Assembly (NCBI RefSeq): GCF_900103845.1 | Contig: NZ_FNIJ01000015.1 | Span: 105,297-169,296, forward strand | Direction: 5' to 3' | DNA: 64,000 bases | Source: Pseudomonas jinjuensis | GTDB taxonomy: Bacteria; Pseudomonadota; Gammaproteobacteria; Pseudomonadales; Pseudomonadaceae | Notes under the pieces: generated by a model | Seen by the model: the letters and a program-made list of their open reading frames with translations, nothing else | The model's database searches: none | Told to the model about the DNA's origin: nothing | Shown: piece after piece, positions 40,357 through 50,300 of the stretch | How the letters are laid out: each line of letters opens with the position of its first letter | Position numbering within the stretch: position 1 is the first letter of the stretch | Program-made: the position numbers and the translations under genes

Positions 40357-41214
40357 ATGCGCGGATTCCTTCGCGTGGCCCTGACCCTGGCGGTGGTCGT
40401 CGCTGCGGTGCTGGCCGGTATCTGGCTGTGGCGCTTCTACATGCTGTCGCCCTGGACCCGCGACGCGCGGGTGCGTGCCGATGTGGTGGTGATCGCCCCG
40501 GACGTTTCCGGCTGGGTCACCGACCTCCGCGTGCGGGACAACCAGCAGGTGAAGGCCGGCGACCTGCTGATGAGCATCGACCGCGAGCGCTACCAGGCCA
40601 ACCTCGACCAGGCGAAAGCCCTGGCCGACACCCGCTACCAGCAGCTGCGCCTGCGCCAGAGCGAGGCCGCGCGGCGCAGCCGCCTGGACACCCGCACCAT
40701 CAGCGCGGAGGACAAGGAAAGCGCGCAGATGCGCGCCGCCATCGCCAATGGCGAATACCAGGAGGCGCTGGCCCAGGTGAAGCTCGCCACGCTCAACCTG
40801 CGCCGCAGCGAACTGCGCGCGCCACGCAGCGGCCAGGTGACCAACCTGCGCCTGGCCCAGGGCAACTACGTGCAGACCGGCCAGCCGGTGATGGCGCTGG
40901 TCGACCAGCAGTCCTTCTACGTCACCGCCTATTTCGAGGAAACCAAGCTGCCGGGCATCCGCGTCGGCCAGCCGGCGCGGGTGGTGCTGATGAGCGGGGA
41001 TGCGGTGATCGACGGGCGGGTGGAAAGCATCAGCAGCGGCATCACCGACCGCAATGCGGTGCCGGACAGCCAGTTGCTGGCGAATGTCGAACCGACCTTC
41101 AACTGGGTGCGCCTGGCGCAGCGGATTCCGGTGCGGATCAAGCTGGAGAAGGTGCCCGAAGGCATCCACCTGAGCGCCGGCATGACCGCCAGCGTCACGG
41201 TGGGGGAAAACTGA
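40357..41214 (+). CDS. HlyD-family periplasmic adaptor (AaeA-like)
   Basis: 285 residues. An N-terminal anchor helix (about 4-26) is followed by a lipoyl/barrel-sandwich half (VVIAPDVSGWVTDLRVRDNQ), a coiled-coil hairpin (about 75-145, with ALADTRYQQLRLRQSEAARR), the second lipoyl half (ELRAPRSGQVTNLRLAQGNY) and a beta-barrel domain. It bridges the FUSC pump to an outer-membrane channel. I chose the ATG at 40357, eight bases after AAGGAG, over the TTG at 40351. Confidence 0.9.
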   Translation: MRGFLRVALTLAVVVAAVLAGIWLWRFYMLSPWTRDARVRADVVVIAPDVSGWVTDLRVRDNQQVKAGDLLMSIDRERYQANLDQAKALADTRYQQLRLRQSEAARRSRLDTRTISAEDKESAQMRAAIANGEYQEALAQVKLATLNLRRSELRAPRSGQVTNLRLAQGNYVQTGQPVMALVDQQSFYVTAYFEETKLPGIRVGQPARVVLMSGDAVIDGRVESISSGITDRNAVPDSQLLANVEPTFNWVRLAQRIPVRIKLEKVPEGIHLSAGMTASVTVGEN

Positions 41215-41230
41215 AGGGGCAGACTTCTTA

Positions 41231-41314
41231 GTAGGGTGGATCACGCTCCACCGATCCACCACGGCCGCGCAGTCGGCCCCGGAATGGTGGATGGAAAAGC
41301 GCCATCCACCCTAC
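41231..41314. repeat. Palindromic repeat, family B (GTAGGGTGGAT type)
   Basis: GTAGGGTGGAT (41231-41241) and its exact complement (41304-41314) bound an 84-base element. Related copies are at 32648, 32824-32853 and 46644-46720. It sits between the converging efflux operon and the hydratase gene. Confidence 0.8.
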
Positions 41315-41354
41315 GTTTCGCTGACCGCCGTGTTTCCAGGCAGGGCGGAGGCCC

Positions 41355-41825
41355 TCAGCCGATGGTGATCGGCGGCAGGGCCGGCAGTTCGATGTCCAGC
41401 TTCTGCTTCGGCGCCAGCACTTCGGCAGCGCCGTCCACCACCATCTCGCCATTCTGGTTGAACACGCGGGTGGCGACCTTGACGCGATTCTTCGGCAGCT
41501 TTTCCAGCACTTCCAGTTCCACGGTCAGGCTGTCGCCGAGTTTCACCGGGCGGGTGAAGCTCAGGGTCTGGCCGATATAGATGGAGCCCGGGCCGGGCAG
41601 GGTAGTGGCGATGGCCGCGCTGATCAGCGCGCCGCTGAGCATGCCGTGGGCGATGCGTTCCTTGAAGAGGGTGCCGGCGGCGTAGTCGGCGTCCAGGTGC
41701 ACCGGGTTGCGGTCGCCGGAGACTTCGGCGAACAGCTGGATTTCTCGCTCGCCGATGGCGCGCTGGAAGCTGGCCTTCTGGCCGACTTCGAGTTCTTCGT
41801 AGGTGACGTTCTGAACCTGGGTCAT
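41355..41825 (-). CDS. phaJ: (R)-specific enoyl-CoA hydratase, MaoC/PhaJ type
   Basis: 156 residues, the length of PhaJ1 of P. aeruginosa. The hot-dog fold hydratase motif with catalytic Asp38 and His43 is FAEVSGDRNPVHLD, followed by FKERIAHGMLSG. It hydrates trans-2-enoyl-CoA to (R)-3-hydroxyacyl-CoA, linking beta-oxidation to polyhydroxyalkanoate or (R)-hydroxyacid synthesis. It overlaps the upstream hydrolase gene by four bases and lies next to two acyl-CoA ligase genes. Confidence 0.88.
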   Translation of the reverse strand: MTQVQNVTYEELEVGQKASFQRAIGEREIQLFAEVSGDRNPVHLDADYAAGTLFKERIAHGMLSGALISAAIATTLPGPGSIYIGQTLSFTRPVKLGDSLTVELEVLEKLPKNRVKVATRVFNQNGEMVVDGAAEVLAPKQKLDIELPALPPITIG

Positions 41826-42766
41826 GGGTTTTCCTCGTTGGTCGAACGACGGCAGGAACGCTCCAGCCAGTCGATCAGGTTGCGGATGACCTCGTCGCGA
41901 TTGGTCTCGTTGAACAGTTCGTGACGGGCGTCGGGGTAGATCTGTTTCTCCACCTTGCGCAGGCCGGCGCTGGTCAATGCCTGGGCCAGCAGCTGCAGGC
42001 GCTTGCCCTGGCTGACCGGGTCGCGTTCGCCGCCGATCACCAGCAGCGGCAGCGCCGGGCGGATGCGCGCCAGGCGCTCGACCGGCGTCAGCTCCGCCAG
42101 GCCGCCGAGCAGGTCCAGCCACAACTGGTTGCTGCAGCGAAAGCCGCAGAGCGGATCGGTGGTGTACCTGTCGACTTCCTGCGGATCGCGGCTCAGCCAG
42201 TCGAAGGGCGTGCGGTTGGGCCGGAACGCCCGGTTGAACGAACCGAAGGAGAGGAATTCGATCAACCCGCTGCGCCCCAGCGGCCCCTGGCGCCAGCGCT
42301 CGAAGCGGGCGATGGGCAGCACGCTGCGGTACAGCGCGACGGGCTGGTAGTTCGAGCCGGAGAGCACGGCGCCCTGCACGCTGGCGCTGTGTTCGATCAG
42401 GTAGGCGGTGGATATGTAGCTGCCCATGCTGTGGCCGAGCAGGACGATGGGCAGCCCGGGATGATTCTGGCGGACGTGCTGGTTGAGCGTGGCGAGGTCG
42501 CCGATCACCTTGCCCCAGCCATCGCTGTCGGCGTAGTGGCCGAGGTCGCCGGATTCCGCGGTGCGCCCGTGGCCGCGCTGGTCGATGGCATAGAGGTGGT
42601 AGCCGGCCGCGTTCAGCGCGCTGCCGAGCCGCTCGTAGCGGCCAGCATGCTCGGCCATGCCGTGGGACAGCATCACCGCGCCACGGGCGGAGCCATCCGC
42701 CGTCCAGTGGCGGGTGTACAGCGGCGTTTCGTCACTGGCCGGGAGCCAGTAGGCAGCGTGGGGCAT
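41822..42766 (-). CDS. Alpha/beta hydrolase, lysophospholipase-like
   Basis: 314 residues. The oxyanion region is MLSHGMAEHAGRYERL, the nucleophile elbow GHSMGS (Ser113), the acid probably Asp in GGERDPVSQ and the base His in DARHELFNE. This is the monoglyceride lipase/lysophospholipase L2-like family. It would release fatty acids that the neighbouring FadD enzymes activate. No signal peptide, so probably cytoplasmic. The start ATG 42766 is preceded by a weak SD; longer readings upstream have no support. Confidence 0.87.
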   Translation of the reverse strand: MPHAAYWLPASDETPLYTRHWTADGSARGAVMLSHGMAEHAGRYERLGSALNAAGYHLYAIDQRGHGRTAESGDLGHYADSDGWGKVIGDLATLNQHVRQNHPGLPIVLLGHSMGSYISTAYLIEHSASVQGAVLSGSNYQPVALYRSVLPIARFERWRQGPLGRSGLIEFLSFGSFNRAFRPNRTPFDWLSRDPQEVDRYTTDPLCGFRCSNQLWLDLLGGLAELTPVERLARIRPALPLLVIGGERDPVSQGKRLQLLAQALTSAGLRKVEKQIYPDARHELFNETNRDEVIRNLIDWLERSCRRSTNEENP

Positions 42767-42968
42767 GCGGGGGAATCCTTGCGCCGGCCGGGCCAGGGTC
42801 CGGCATTCTAGCAGCGCCATTCCGGCGGCAGAAAGCCCGGGCAGGCGCCGGGCCGCCATCCGGAAATTCATGGAAATGATGTCGGGGCATGCCCGTGTTT
42901 GCGCCCCGCCGCCCAACTGCTAAGTTCCCCGGAGCTGATCGATCTACTCAGGTAAGAGGACAACAACA

Positions 42969-44657
42969 ATGCAGCCTGATTTCTGGAACGACAAACGCCC
43001 GGCTGGCGTGCCCAGCGAGATCGACCTGACCACCTACAAGTCGGTGGTCGAGGTGTTCGAGCGCTCCTGCAAGAAATTCGCCGACCGCCCGGCCTACAGC
43101 AACATGGGCGTCACCCTGAGCTACGCCGAGCTCGACCGCCTGTCCGCGGCCTTCGCCGCCTACCTGCAGAAGGGCACCGACCTGCGTCCGGGCGACCGTA
43201 TCGCGATCCAGATGCCGAATATCCTGCAATTCCCGGTGGCGGTGTTCGGCGCGCTGCGCGCCGGGCTGGTGGTGGTCAACACCAATCCGCTCTATACCGC
43301 CCGCGAGATGCGCCACCAGTTCAAGGATTCCGGGGCGCGGGCGCTGGTCTACGTCAACCTGTTCGGCAAGCTGGTCGAGGAAGTGCTGCCGGATACCGGC
43401 ATCGAGCACCTGATCGAGGCGCGCATGGGCGACCTGCTGCCGCAGCCGAAGGGCTGGCTGGTCAACCTGGCGGTGAAACACCTGAAGAAGATGGTGCCGG
43501 ACTACAGCCTGCCGGCGGCGGTGCCGTTCAAGGAGGCCCTGCAGCAGGGGTGCGGCCATGCCCTGCAGCCGGTCCGGGTCGGCCTCGACGACGTCGCCGT
43601 GCTGCAATACACCGGCGGCACCACCGGCGTGGCCAAGGGCGCGATGCTCACCCACGCCAACCTGGTCGCCAACATGCAGCAGGTGCACGCCTGCCTGTCG
43701 CAGCTCGGCCCCGATGGCCATCCGCTCATGAAGGAAGGCCAGGAAGTGATGATCGCGCCGCTGCCGCTGTACCACATCTATGCCTTCACGGCGAACTGCA
43801 TGTGCATGATGGTCAGCGGCAACCACAACGTGCTGATCACCAATCCGCGCGACATCGGCGGCTTCGTCAGGGAACTGAAGAAGTGGCGCTTCTCCGCGCT
43901 GCTCGGCCTCAACACCCTGTTCGTCGCGCTGATGGAGCACCCGGAATTCAAGGATCTCGATTTCTCCAACCTCAAGGTCACCAACTCCGGCGGCACGGCG
44001 CTGGTGGCCGCTACCGCCGAGCGCTGGAAGGCAATCACCGGCTGCGCCGTGGTCGAGGGCTACGGGCTGACCGAAACCTCGCCGGTGGTCACCGCCAACC
44101 CCTACGGCGACAAGGCGCGCCTGGGCACCGTGGGCATACCGATGCCGGGCACGGCGCTGAAGGTGATCGACGAGCAGGGCCAGGACCTCGGCCTCGGCGA
44201 GCGCGGCGAGCTGTGCGTGAAGGGGCCGCAGGTGATGAAGGGGTACTGGCAGCGTCCGGAGGCCACTGCCGAGGTGCTCGACGCCGAGGGCTGGCTGAAG
44301 ACCGGCGACATCGCGGTGATCGACCAGGACGGCTACGTGCGCATCGTCGACCGCAAGAAGGACCTGATCATCGTTTCCGGCTTCAACGTCTATCCCAACG
44401 AGATCGAGGACATCGTCATGGCCCACCCGAAGGTGGCCAACTGCGCGGCGGTGGGCGTGCCGGACGAGAAGTCCGGCGAGGTGGTGAAGCTGTTCGTCGT
44501 GCCGCGCGAGGGCGGGCTGACGGTGGAGGAGCTGAAGGCCTACTGCCGGGAGAACCTGACCGGCTACAAGATGCCCCGGCACATCGTCATCAAGGATGCG
44601 CTGCCGATGACGCCGGTGGGCAAGATCCTGCGCCGGGAGCTGCGCGAAACCGCCTGA
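42969..44657 (+). CDS. fadD2: Long-chain fatty-acid-CoA ligase FadD2-type
   Basis: 562 residues. ANL-family motifs: P-loop YTGGTTGVAKGAML, GYGLTETSPV, the FACS region TGDIAVIDQDGYVRIVDRKK and A10 Lys in TPVGKILRREL. It activates fatty acids with ATP and CoA in the cytoplasm. The protein is about two-thirds identical by eye to the next gene product. Order hydrolase-fadD2-fadD1 matches PA3301-PA3300-PA3299 as I remember it, which is why I use the symbol. A terminator separates the two ligase genes, so each has its own promoter. Confidence 0.92.
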   Translation: MQPDFWNDKRPAGVPSEIDLTTYKSVVEVFERSCKKFADRPAYSNMGVTLSYAELDRLSAAFAAYLQKGTDLRPGDRIAIQMPNILQFPVAVFGALRAGLVVVNTNPLYTAREMRHQFKDSGARALVYVNLFGKLVEEVLPDTGIEHLIEARMGDLLPQPKGWLVNLAVKHLKKMVPDYSLPAAVPFKEALQQGCGHALQPVRVGLDDVAVLQYTGGTTGVAKGAMLTHANLVANMQQVHACLSQLGPDGHPLMKEGQEVMIAPLPLYHIYAFTANCMCMMVSGNHNVLITNPRDIGGFVRELKKWRFSALLGLNTLFVALMEHPEFKDLDFSNLKVTNSGGTALVAATAERWKAITGCAVVEGYGLTETSPVVTANPYGDKARLGTVGIPMPGTALKVIDEQGQDLGLGERGELCVKGPQVMKGYWQRPEATAEVLDAEGWLKTGDIAVIDQDGYVRIVDRKKDLIIVSGFNVYPNEIEDIVMAHPKVANCAAVGVPDEKSGEVVKLFVVPREGGLTVEELKAYCRENLTGYKMPRHIVIKDALPMTPVGKILRRELRETA

Positions 44658-44685
44658 AGAAGCCGGTTTCATCGAAGGAAAAAAG

Positions 44686-44717
44686 AATGACCAAAGGTGC
44701 TGCCTTTGGTCATTTTT
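44686..44717 (+). terminator. Intrinsic terminator of fadD2
   Basis: AATGACCAAAGG and its complement (12 bp, 5-base loop) followed by five T, 30 bases after the stop. Confidence 0.92.
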
Positions 44718-44776
44718 GTGACCGGCGGGGTCACCTTTGGTGCTGGTCGGTGTCGGGCAAAGCTGATAATCTCGGC

Positions 44777-44815
44777 CCGCTTTTCGCCCCCTGTCCGCGC
44801 GAAAAGCGGTATAAA
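44777..44815 (+). promoter_or_regulatory. fadD1 promoter with 10-bp dyad
   Basis: CCGCTTTTCG (44777-44786) and its exact complement (44800-44809) flank a 13-base spacer. TATAAA, a good -10, begins at the next base (44810). The dyad covers the -35 region, so it is placed for a repressor. No match to the PsrA GAAAC-N4-GTTTC pattern. Confidence 0.5.
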
Positions 44816-44874
44816 CACAACAAATAGCCGCCCAGAGCGGTATAGATCAGCTGTTGCTCAGGAGTGGGCTTTCC

Positions 44875-46575
44875 ATGACCGAAAATTTCTGGAAGGACAA
44901 ATATCCGGCCGGCATTGCCGCCGAGATCGATGCCGACAAGTACCCGAACATCCTCGCGGTGCTCAAGGAGTCCTGCCAACGCTTTGCCAGCAAGCCCGCG
45001 TTCAGCAACCTCGGCAAGACCCTCAGCTACGGCGACATCTACCGGCTTTCCGGTGATTTCGCCGCCTGGCTCCAGCAGAACACCGACCTCAAGCCCGGCG
45101 ACCGCATCGCCGTGCAGTTGCCCAACGTCCTGCAATACCCGGTAGTGGTGTTCGGCGCCATGCGCGCCGGCCTGGTGGTGGTCAACACCAACCCGTTGTA
45201 CACCGCGCGGGAAATGGAACATCAGTTCAAGGATTCCGGCGCCAAGGCGCTGGTGTGCCTGGCCAACATGGCCCACCTGGCCGAGGAAGTGCTGCCGAAG
45301 ACCGGCATCCGCCACGTCGTGGTCACCGAAGTGGGCGACATGCTGCCGCCGCTGAAGCGCTTCGTGGTCAACGCGGTGGTCAAGTACGTCAAGAAGATGG
45401 TCCCGCCGTTCCGCCTGCCGCAGGCGGTGAAGCTGAACGACGCGCTGGCCAGGGGCCGCGGCAAGACCGTTCGCGAAGCCGCTCCGAGCAGCGACGACGT
45501 CGCCGTGCTGCAGTACACCGGCGGCACCACCGGCGTGGCCAAGGGCGCGATGCTCACCCATCGCAACCTGATCGCCAACATGCTGCAGTGCAAGGCGCTG
45601 ATGGGCGCCAACCTCGGCGAGGGCCGCGAAATCCTCATCGCGCCGCTGCCGCTCTATCACATCTACGCCTTCACCTTCCATTGCATGGCGATGATGCTGA
45701 CCGGCAACCACAACATCCTGGTCACCAACCCGCGCGACCTGTCGGCGATGGTCAAGGAACTGGCCGAGTGGAAATTCACCGGCTTCGTCGGCCTGAACAC
45801 CCTGTTCGTCGGCCTGTGCAACAACGACGCCTTCCGCAAGCTGGACTTCTCCACGCTGAAGCTGACCCTGTCCGGCGGCATGGCGCTGCAGCAGGCCACC
45901 GCCGAGCGCTGGAAGGACGTCACCGGCTGCCCGATCAGCGAAGGCTACGGCATGACCGAAACCAGCCCGGTGGTGTCGGTGAACCCGTTCCAGAAGATCC
46001 AGATCGGCACCATCGGCATCCCGGTGCCGTCCACCCAGTGCAAGGTCATCGACGACAACGGCAACGACCTGCCGTTCGGCGAGCGCGGCGAACTGTGCGT
46101 GAAGGGCCCGCAGGTGATGAAGGGCTACTGGCAGCGTCCGGAGGCTACCGCCGAAATCCTCGACCAGGATGGCTGGCTGCGTACCGGCGACATCGCCATC
46201 ATCCAGGACGACGGCTACATGCGCATCGTCGACCGCAAGAAGGACATGATCCTGGTGTCTGGCTTCAACGTGTACCCGAACGAACTGGAAGACGTGCTGG
46301 CGACCCTGCCGGGCGTGCTGCAGTGCGCGGCCATCGGCATTCCGGACGAGAAGTCCGGCGAGTCGATCAAGCTGTTCGTGGTCGCCAAGCCGGGCGTGAC
46401 CCTGACCAAGGAGCAGGTCCTCAAGCACATGCACGACAACCTGACCGGCTACAAGCGCCCGAAGGCCGTGGAATTCCGCGACAGCCTGCCGACCACCAAC
46501 GTCGGCAAGATCCTCCGCCGCGAGCTGCGCGACGAGGAACTGAAGAAACTTGCGCAGAAGGACAAGGTCGCCTAG
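44875..46575 (+). CDS. fadD1: Long-chain fatty-acid-CoA ligase FadD1-type
   Basis: 566 residues. The same ANL motifs as fadD2 are present (YTGGTTGVAKGAML, GYGMTETSPVVSVN, TGDIAIIQDDGYMRIVDRKK, NVGKILRREL). It starts MTENFWKDKYPAGIAAEID; the ATG at 44875 has AGGAG ten bases before it. In P. aeruginosa FadD1 prefers long-chain substrates and is the main ligase for host lipids; that preference is known of the homologue, not seen here. Confidence 0.93.
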   Translation: MTENFWKDKYPAGIAAEIDADKYPNILAVLKESCQRFASKPAFSNLGKTLSYGDIYRLSGDFAAWLQQNTDLKPGDRIAVQLPNVLQYPVVVFGAMRAGLVVVNTNPLYTAREMEHQFKDSGAKALVCLANMAHLAEEVLPKTGIRHVVVTEVGDMLPPLKRFVVNAVVKYVKKMVPPFRLPQAVKLNDALARGRGKTVREAAPSSDDVAVLQYTGGTTGVAKGAMLTHRNLIANMLQCKALMGANLGEGREILIAPLPLYHIYAFTFHCMAMMLTGNHNILVTNPRDLSAMVKELAEWKFTGFVGLNTLFVGLCNNDAFRKLDFSTLKLTLSGGMALQQATAERWKDVTGCPISEGYGMTETSPVVSVNPFQKIQIGTIGIPVPSTQCKVIDDNGNDLPFGERGELCVKGPQVMKGYWQRPEATAEILDQDGWLRTGDIAIIQDDGYMRIVDRKKDMILVSGFNVYPNELEDVLATLPGVLQCAAIGIPDEKSGESIKLFVVAKPGVTLTKEQVLKHMHDNLTGYKRPKAVEFRDSLPTTNVGKILRRELRDEELKKLAQKDKVA

Positions 46576-46599
46576 TAACGGGCGGTCGTGTAACGGAAG

Positions 46600-46622
46600 A
46601 GCCCCGCATCGCGGGGCTTTTT
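46600..46622 (+). terminator. Intrinsic terminator of fadD1
   Basis: AGCCCCGC-atc-GCGGGGCT stem followed by TTTTT, 25 bases after the stop. Confidence 0.92.
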
Positions 46623-46643
46623 CGTTGACGATGGTGGGGCGGC

Positions 46644-46720
46644 GTAGGGTGGATCGGCTCCATCGATCCACCAAGGCTGAGCAGGCGGCCCCGTAATGGT
46701 GGATGAAAAGAGCTACGGAG
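46644..46720. repeat. Degenerate family B repeat
   Basis: GTAGGGTGGAT begins at 46644, and a core like that of 41231-41314 follows (CATCGATCCACCA, GCGGCCCCG, AATGGTGGATG). The right arm has decayed. Confidence 0.7.
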
Positions 46721-46798
46721 CTGCCGCCCACTCGGGATCGACCATCACGCCGCTCGCCGCCTACCATATACCCCTCCCACTCCAGATCGCCGACCGCC

Positions 46799-47266
46799 AT
46801 GACCGAGCCCACCGCCGATGACCTCCAGCGTGCCGAGGCGCTGACCCGCTACCTGCACGAGAACATCCCGCTCAGCCAGTTCATGCAGATCCGCGTGCTG
46901 CCCAGCGCGCCCGGCAGCCTGTGGCTGAGCGCGCCGCACGCGCCGAACCGCAATCCGCACAACACCGTGTTCGGCGGCAGCCTGGCGACGCTGTCCATCG
47001 CCGCCGGCTGGACCCTGCTGTTCGACGCCATGCGCCGCGAGGGGCTGGATGCGGCGCTGGTGATCCAGCGCCACGAGTGCGACTATCGCGCCCCTTCCAG
47101 CGCCGAGTTCGTCGCCGAGGCGGTGCTGCCGGACGAATGGCCGGCCTTCGTCGCGCAGCTGCGCGAACGCGGGCGGGCGCGGCTGAAGCTGCCGGTGCGG
47201 ATCACCTGCGAGGGCCGCGAGGTGTTCACTGCCAATGCGATGTACGCCGCGCGCATGGAAGCCTGA
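46799..47266 (+). CDS. Hot-dog thioesterase, YiiD C-terminal type
   Basis: 155 residues. The single hot-dog domain has NIPLSQFMQIRVLPSAPG, PNRNPHNTVFGGSLATLSI and VIQRHECDYRAPSSAEFVA, matching the thioesterase domain at the C-terminus of YiiD. It probably cleaves acyl-CoA or acyl-ACP thioesters. The ATG at 46799 is preferred because the preceding in-frame stretch is repeat-derived. It is 59 bases upstream of hrpA. Confidence 0.83.
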   Translation: MTEPTADDLQRAEALTRYLHENIPLSQFMQIRVLPSAPGSLWLSAPHAPNRNPHNTVFGGSLATLSIAAGWTLLFDAMRREGLDAALVIQRHECDYRAPSSAEFVAEAVLPDEWPAFVAQLRERGRARLKLPVRITCEGREVFTANAMYAARMEA

Positions 47267-47325
47267 ACCGACGCGCCCGATCTGCGACAATCGCCGACTT
47301 TTTCACGTAGCTGACCTATCGCTCG

Positions 47326-50300
47326 ATGACCGACATCGCCTCCCTGCACAAGAACCTCGACCACGCCCTGATCCGCGACCGTCACCGCCTGCGCCGCCAG
47401 CTCCACGAACTGCGCAAGCAGGCGGAGCCGGACGAGGCCAGACTGGCGCAATGGCTGGAACGCTTCCAGGCGTCCTGCGCCAAGGTCGAGGCGCGCCGCA
47501 CCAGCGTGCCGCGCATGCGCTACGACGACAGCCTGCCGATCGCCGCCAAGCGCGACGAGATCAAGGCCGCGCTGGAGAAGCACCAGGTGGTGGTGATCGC
47601 CGGCGAAACCGGCTCGGGCAAGACCACCCAGCTGCCGAAGATCTGCCTGGAGCTGGGCCGCGGCATACACGGCCTGATCGGCCACACCCAGCCGCGCCGG
47701 CTGGCCGCGCGCAGCGTGGCGACGCGGGTCGCCGAGGAGGTCGGCACGCCGCTGGGTTCGCTGGTGGGATACCAGGTGCGCTTCGAGGACCAGAGCGACG
47801 ACAGCACCCTGGTCAAGCTGATGACCGACGGCATCCTGCTCGCCGAGACCCAGCACGACCGCTATCTGGAACGCTACGACACGATCATCGTCGACGAGGC
47901 CCACGAGCGCAGCCTGAACATCGACTTCCTGCTCGGCTTCCTCAAGACCCTGCTGCCGCGCCGGCCCGACCTCAAGCTGATCATCACCTCGGCGACCATC
48001 GATCTGGAGCGCTTCTCGAAGCATTTCGGCGACGCGCCCATCGTCGAGGTTTCCGGCCGCACCTATCCGGTGGATACCTGGTACCGCCCGCTGGCGGCGG
48101 AAGTGGACGAGGACGGCGAGGCGCTGTTCGACGATCTGTCGGTGGACGAGGGCATCCTCCGCGCGCTGGACGAGATCGCCGCCCACGAGCGCGAGGTCGG
48201 CAAGCGCCCCGGCGACGTGCTGGTGTTCCTTCCCGGCGAACGCGAGATCCGCGATGCCGCCGACATGCTGCGCAAGGCCAACCTGCGGCATACCGAGGTG
48301 CTGCCTTTATATGCACGGCTGACCCCGGCCGAGCAGCAGAAGATCTTCCAGCCCATGCCGGGGCGCAAGATCGTGCTCGCCACCAACGTCGCCGAAACCT
48401 CGCTGACCGTGCCGGGCATCCGCTACGTGATCGACAGCGGCACCGCGCGCATCAGCCGCTACAGCTACCGCGCCAAGGTCCAGCGCCTGCCCATCGAGGC
48501 GGTGTCCCAGGCCAGCGCCAACCAGCGCAAGGGCCGCTGCGGGCGGGTCGAGCCGGGCATCTGCGTGCGTCTGTACAGCGAGGAGGATTTCAACTCGCGG
48601 CCGGCTTTCACCGATCCGGAAATCCTCCGCACCAACCTGGCCGCGGTGATCCTGCAGATGCTCCATCTGCGCCTCGGCGACATCGAGGCCTTCCCCTTCA
48701 TCGAGCCGCCGGACGGCAAGGCGATCAAGGACGGCTTCACCCTGCTGCAGGAACTCTCGGCGGTAAACCGCGAGGGCCAGCTCACCCCGCTGGGCCGCCA
48801 GCTCGCGCGCCTGCCCATCGATCCGCGCCTCGGCCGCATGCTGCTGGAGGCGGCCAACCAGGGCAGCCTGAACGAAGTGCTGACGGTAGCCAGCGCGCTC
48901 TCCGTGCAGGACCCGCGCGAACGCCCGATCGAACGCCAGCAGGCCGCCGACCAGGCCCATGCCCAGTGGAAGGACCCGGACTCCGACTTCGCCGCGCTGA
49001 TCAACCTCTGGCGCGGCTTCGAGGAACAGCGCCAGGCGCTGGGCTCCAACGCGCTGCGCAGCTGGTGCCGGAAGAACTTCCTCAACTATCTGCGTCTGCG
49101 CGAGTGGCGGGATGCGCACCGGCAGCTGACGCTGATCTGCCGCGAGCTCAAGCTGCCGTTCGGCAAGGCAGAAGGGGCTTCTCGTAGGAGCGAGCTTGCT
49201 CGCGAACAACCCAACGCAGCGAAACCCCAGGACAACAAGGGCGCCAAGAGCGTTCGCGAGCAAGCTCGCTCCTACAAGGATGGAGAGCAGCCCAAGCGCG
49301 ACATCGACTACGCCGCCGTGCACAAGGCGATCCTCTCCGGCCTGCTCAGCCAGATCGGCCAGAAGGCGGAGGAGGGCGATTACCTTGGGGCGCGCCAGCG
49401 GCGCTTCTGGATTCATCCGTCCAGTGTGATCGGCCGCAAGAAGCCGCAGTGGATCATGGCCGCCGAGCTGGTGGAGACCACCAAGCTGTTCGCCCGCATG
49501 GTCGCGAAGATCGAGCCGGACTGGCTGGAGCCGCTGGCCGGGCATCTGCTGAAGAGGAACCACCTGGAGCCGCACTGGGAGAAGAAGCGCGGCCAGGTCG
49601 TCGCCTACGAGCAGGTCACTCTCTACGGACTGATCATCGTTGGCCGCCGCGCCGTGCACTACGGGCCGATCGATCCGCCAGTGTCGCGCGAGCTGTTCAT
49701 CCGCGAAGCACTGGTGCGCGGTGAGATCAACAGCCGGGCGAAGTGCCTGAGCGCCAACCGCCAGTTGCTGGAAAAGCTCGACGAACTGGAAGCCAAGGCG
49801 CGCCGGCGCGACATCCTCGCCGACGAGGAAACCCTGTTCGCCTACTACGACGCGCGGCTACCGGCAGACATCTACCAGACCGCCAGCTTCGAGAAATGGT
49901 ACGAGCGCGAGCAGAAGCAGCAGCCCGACCTGCTGATCATGCGCGAGGAAGACGTGCTCGCCCGCGACGCCAGCGAGGTCACCGCCGGGCTCTACCCGGA
50001 TCGCCTGCGTATCGGCGAACTGGAGCTGCCGCTGACCTACCACTTCGAACCCGGCCATCCGCGCGACGGCGTGACCATTCGCGTGCCCGCTCCATTGCTG
50101 CCGCAGCTGAAGGGCGAGCGTCTGGAATGGCTGGTCCCCGGCCTGCTGGAGGCCAAGTGCGTGGCTCTGGTGCGCAACCTGCCCAAGGCGATCCGCAAGA
50201 ACTTCGTGCCGGTGCCGGACTTCGTCCGCGCTGCGCTGGGCAAGATGGTCTTCGCCGAAGGTGCGTTGCCGGAAGCGCTCGGCCGCGAGTTGCAGCGCAT

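Noticed and set aside
47083..48291. Minus-strand frame of about 400 residues in the 5' part of hrpA
   Set aside because: No recognisable domain and typical shadow composition; it lies opposite the helicase motifs.
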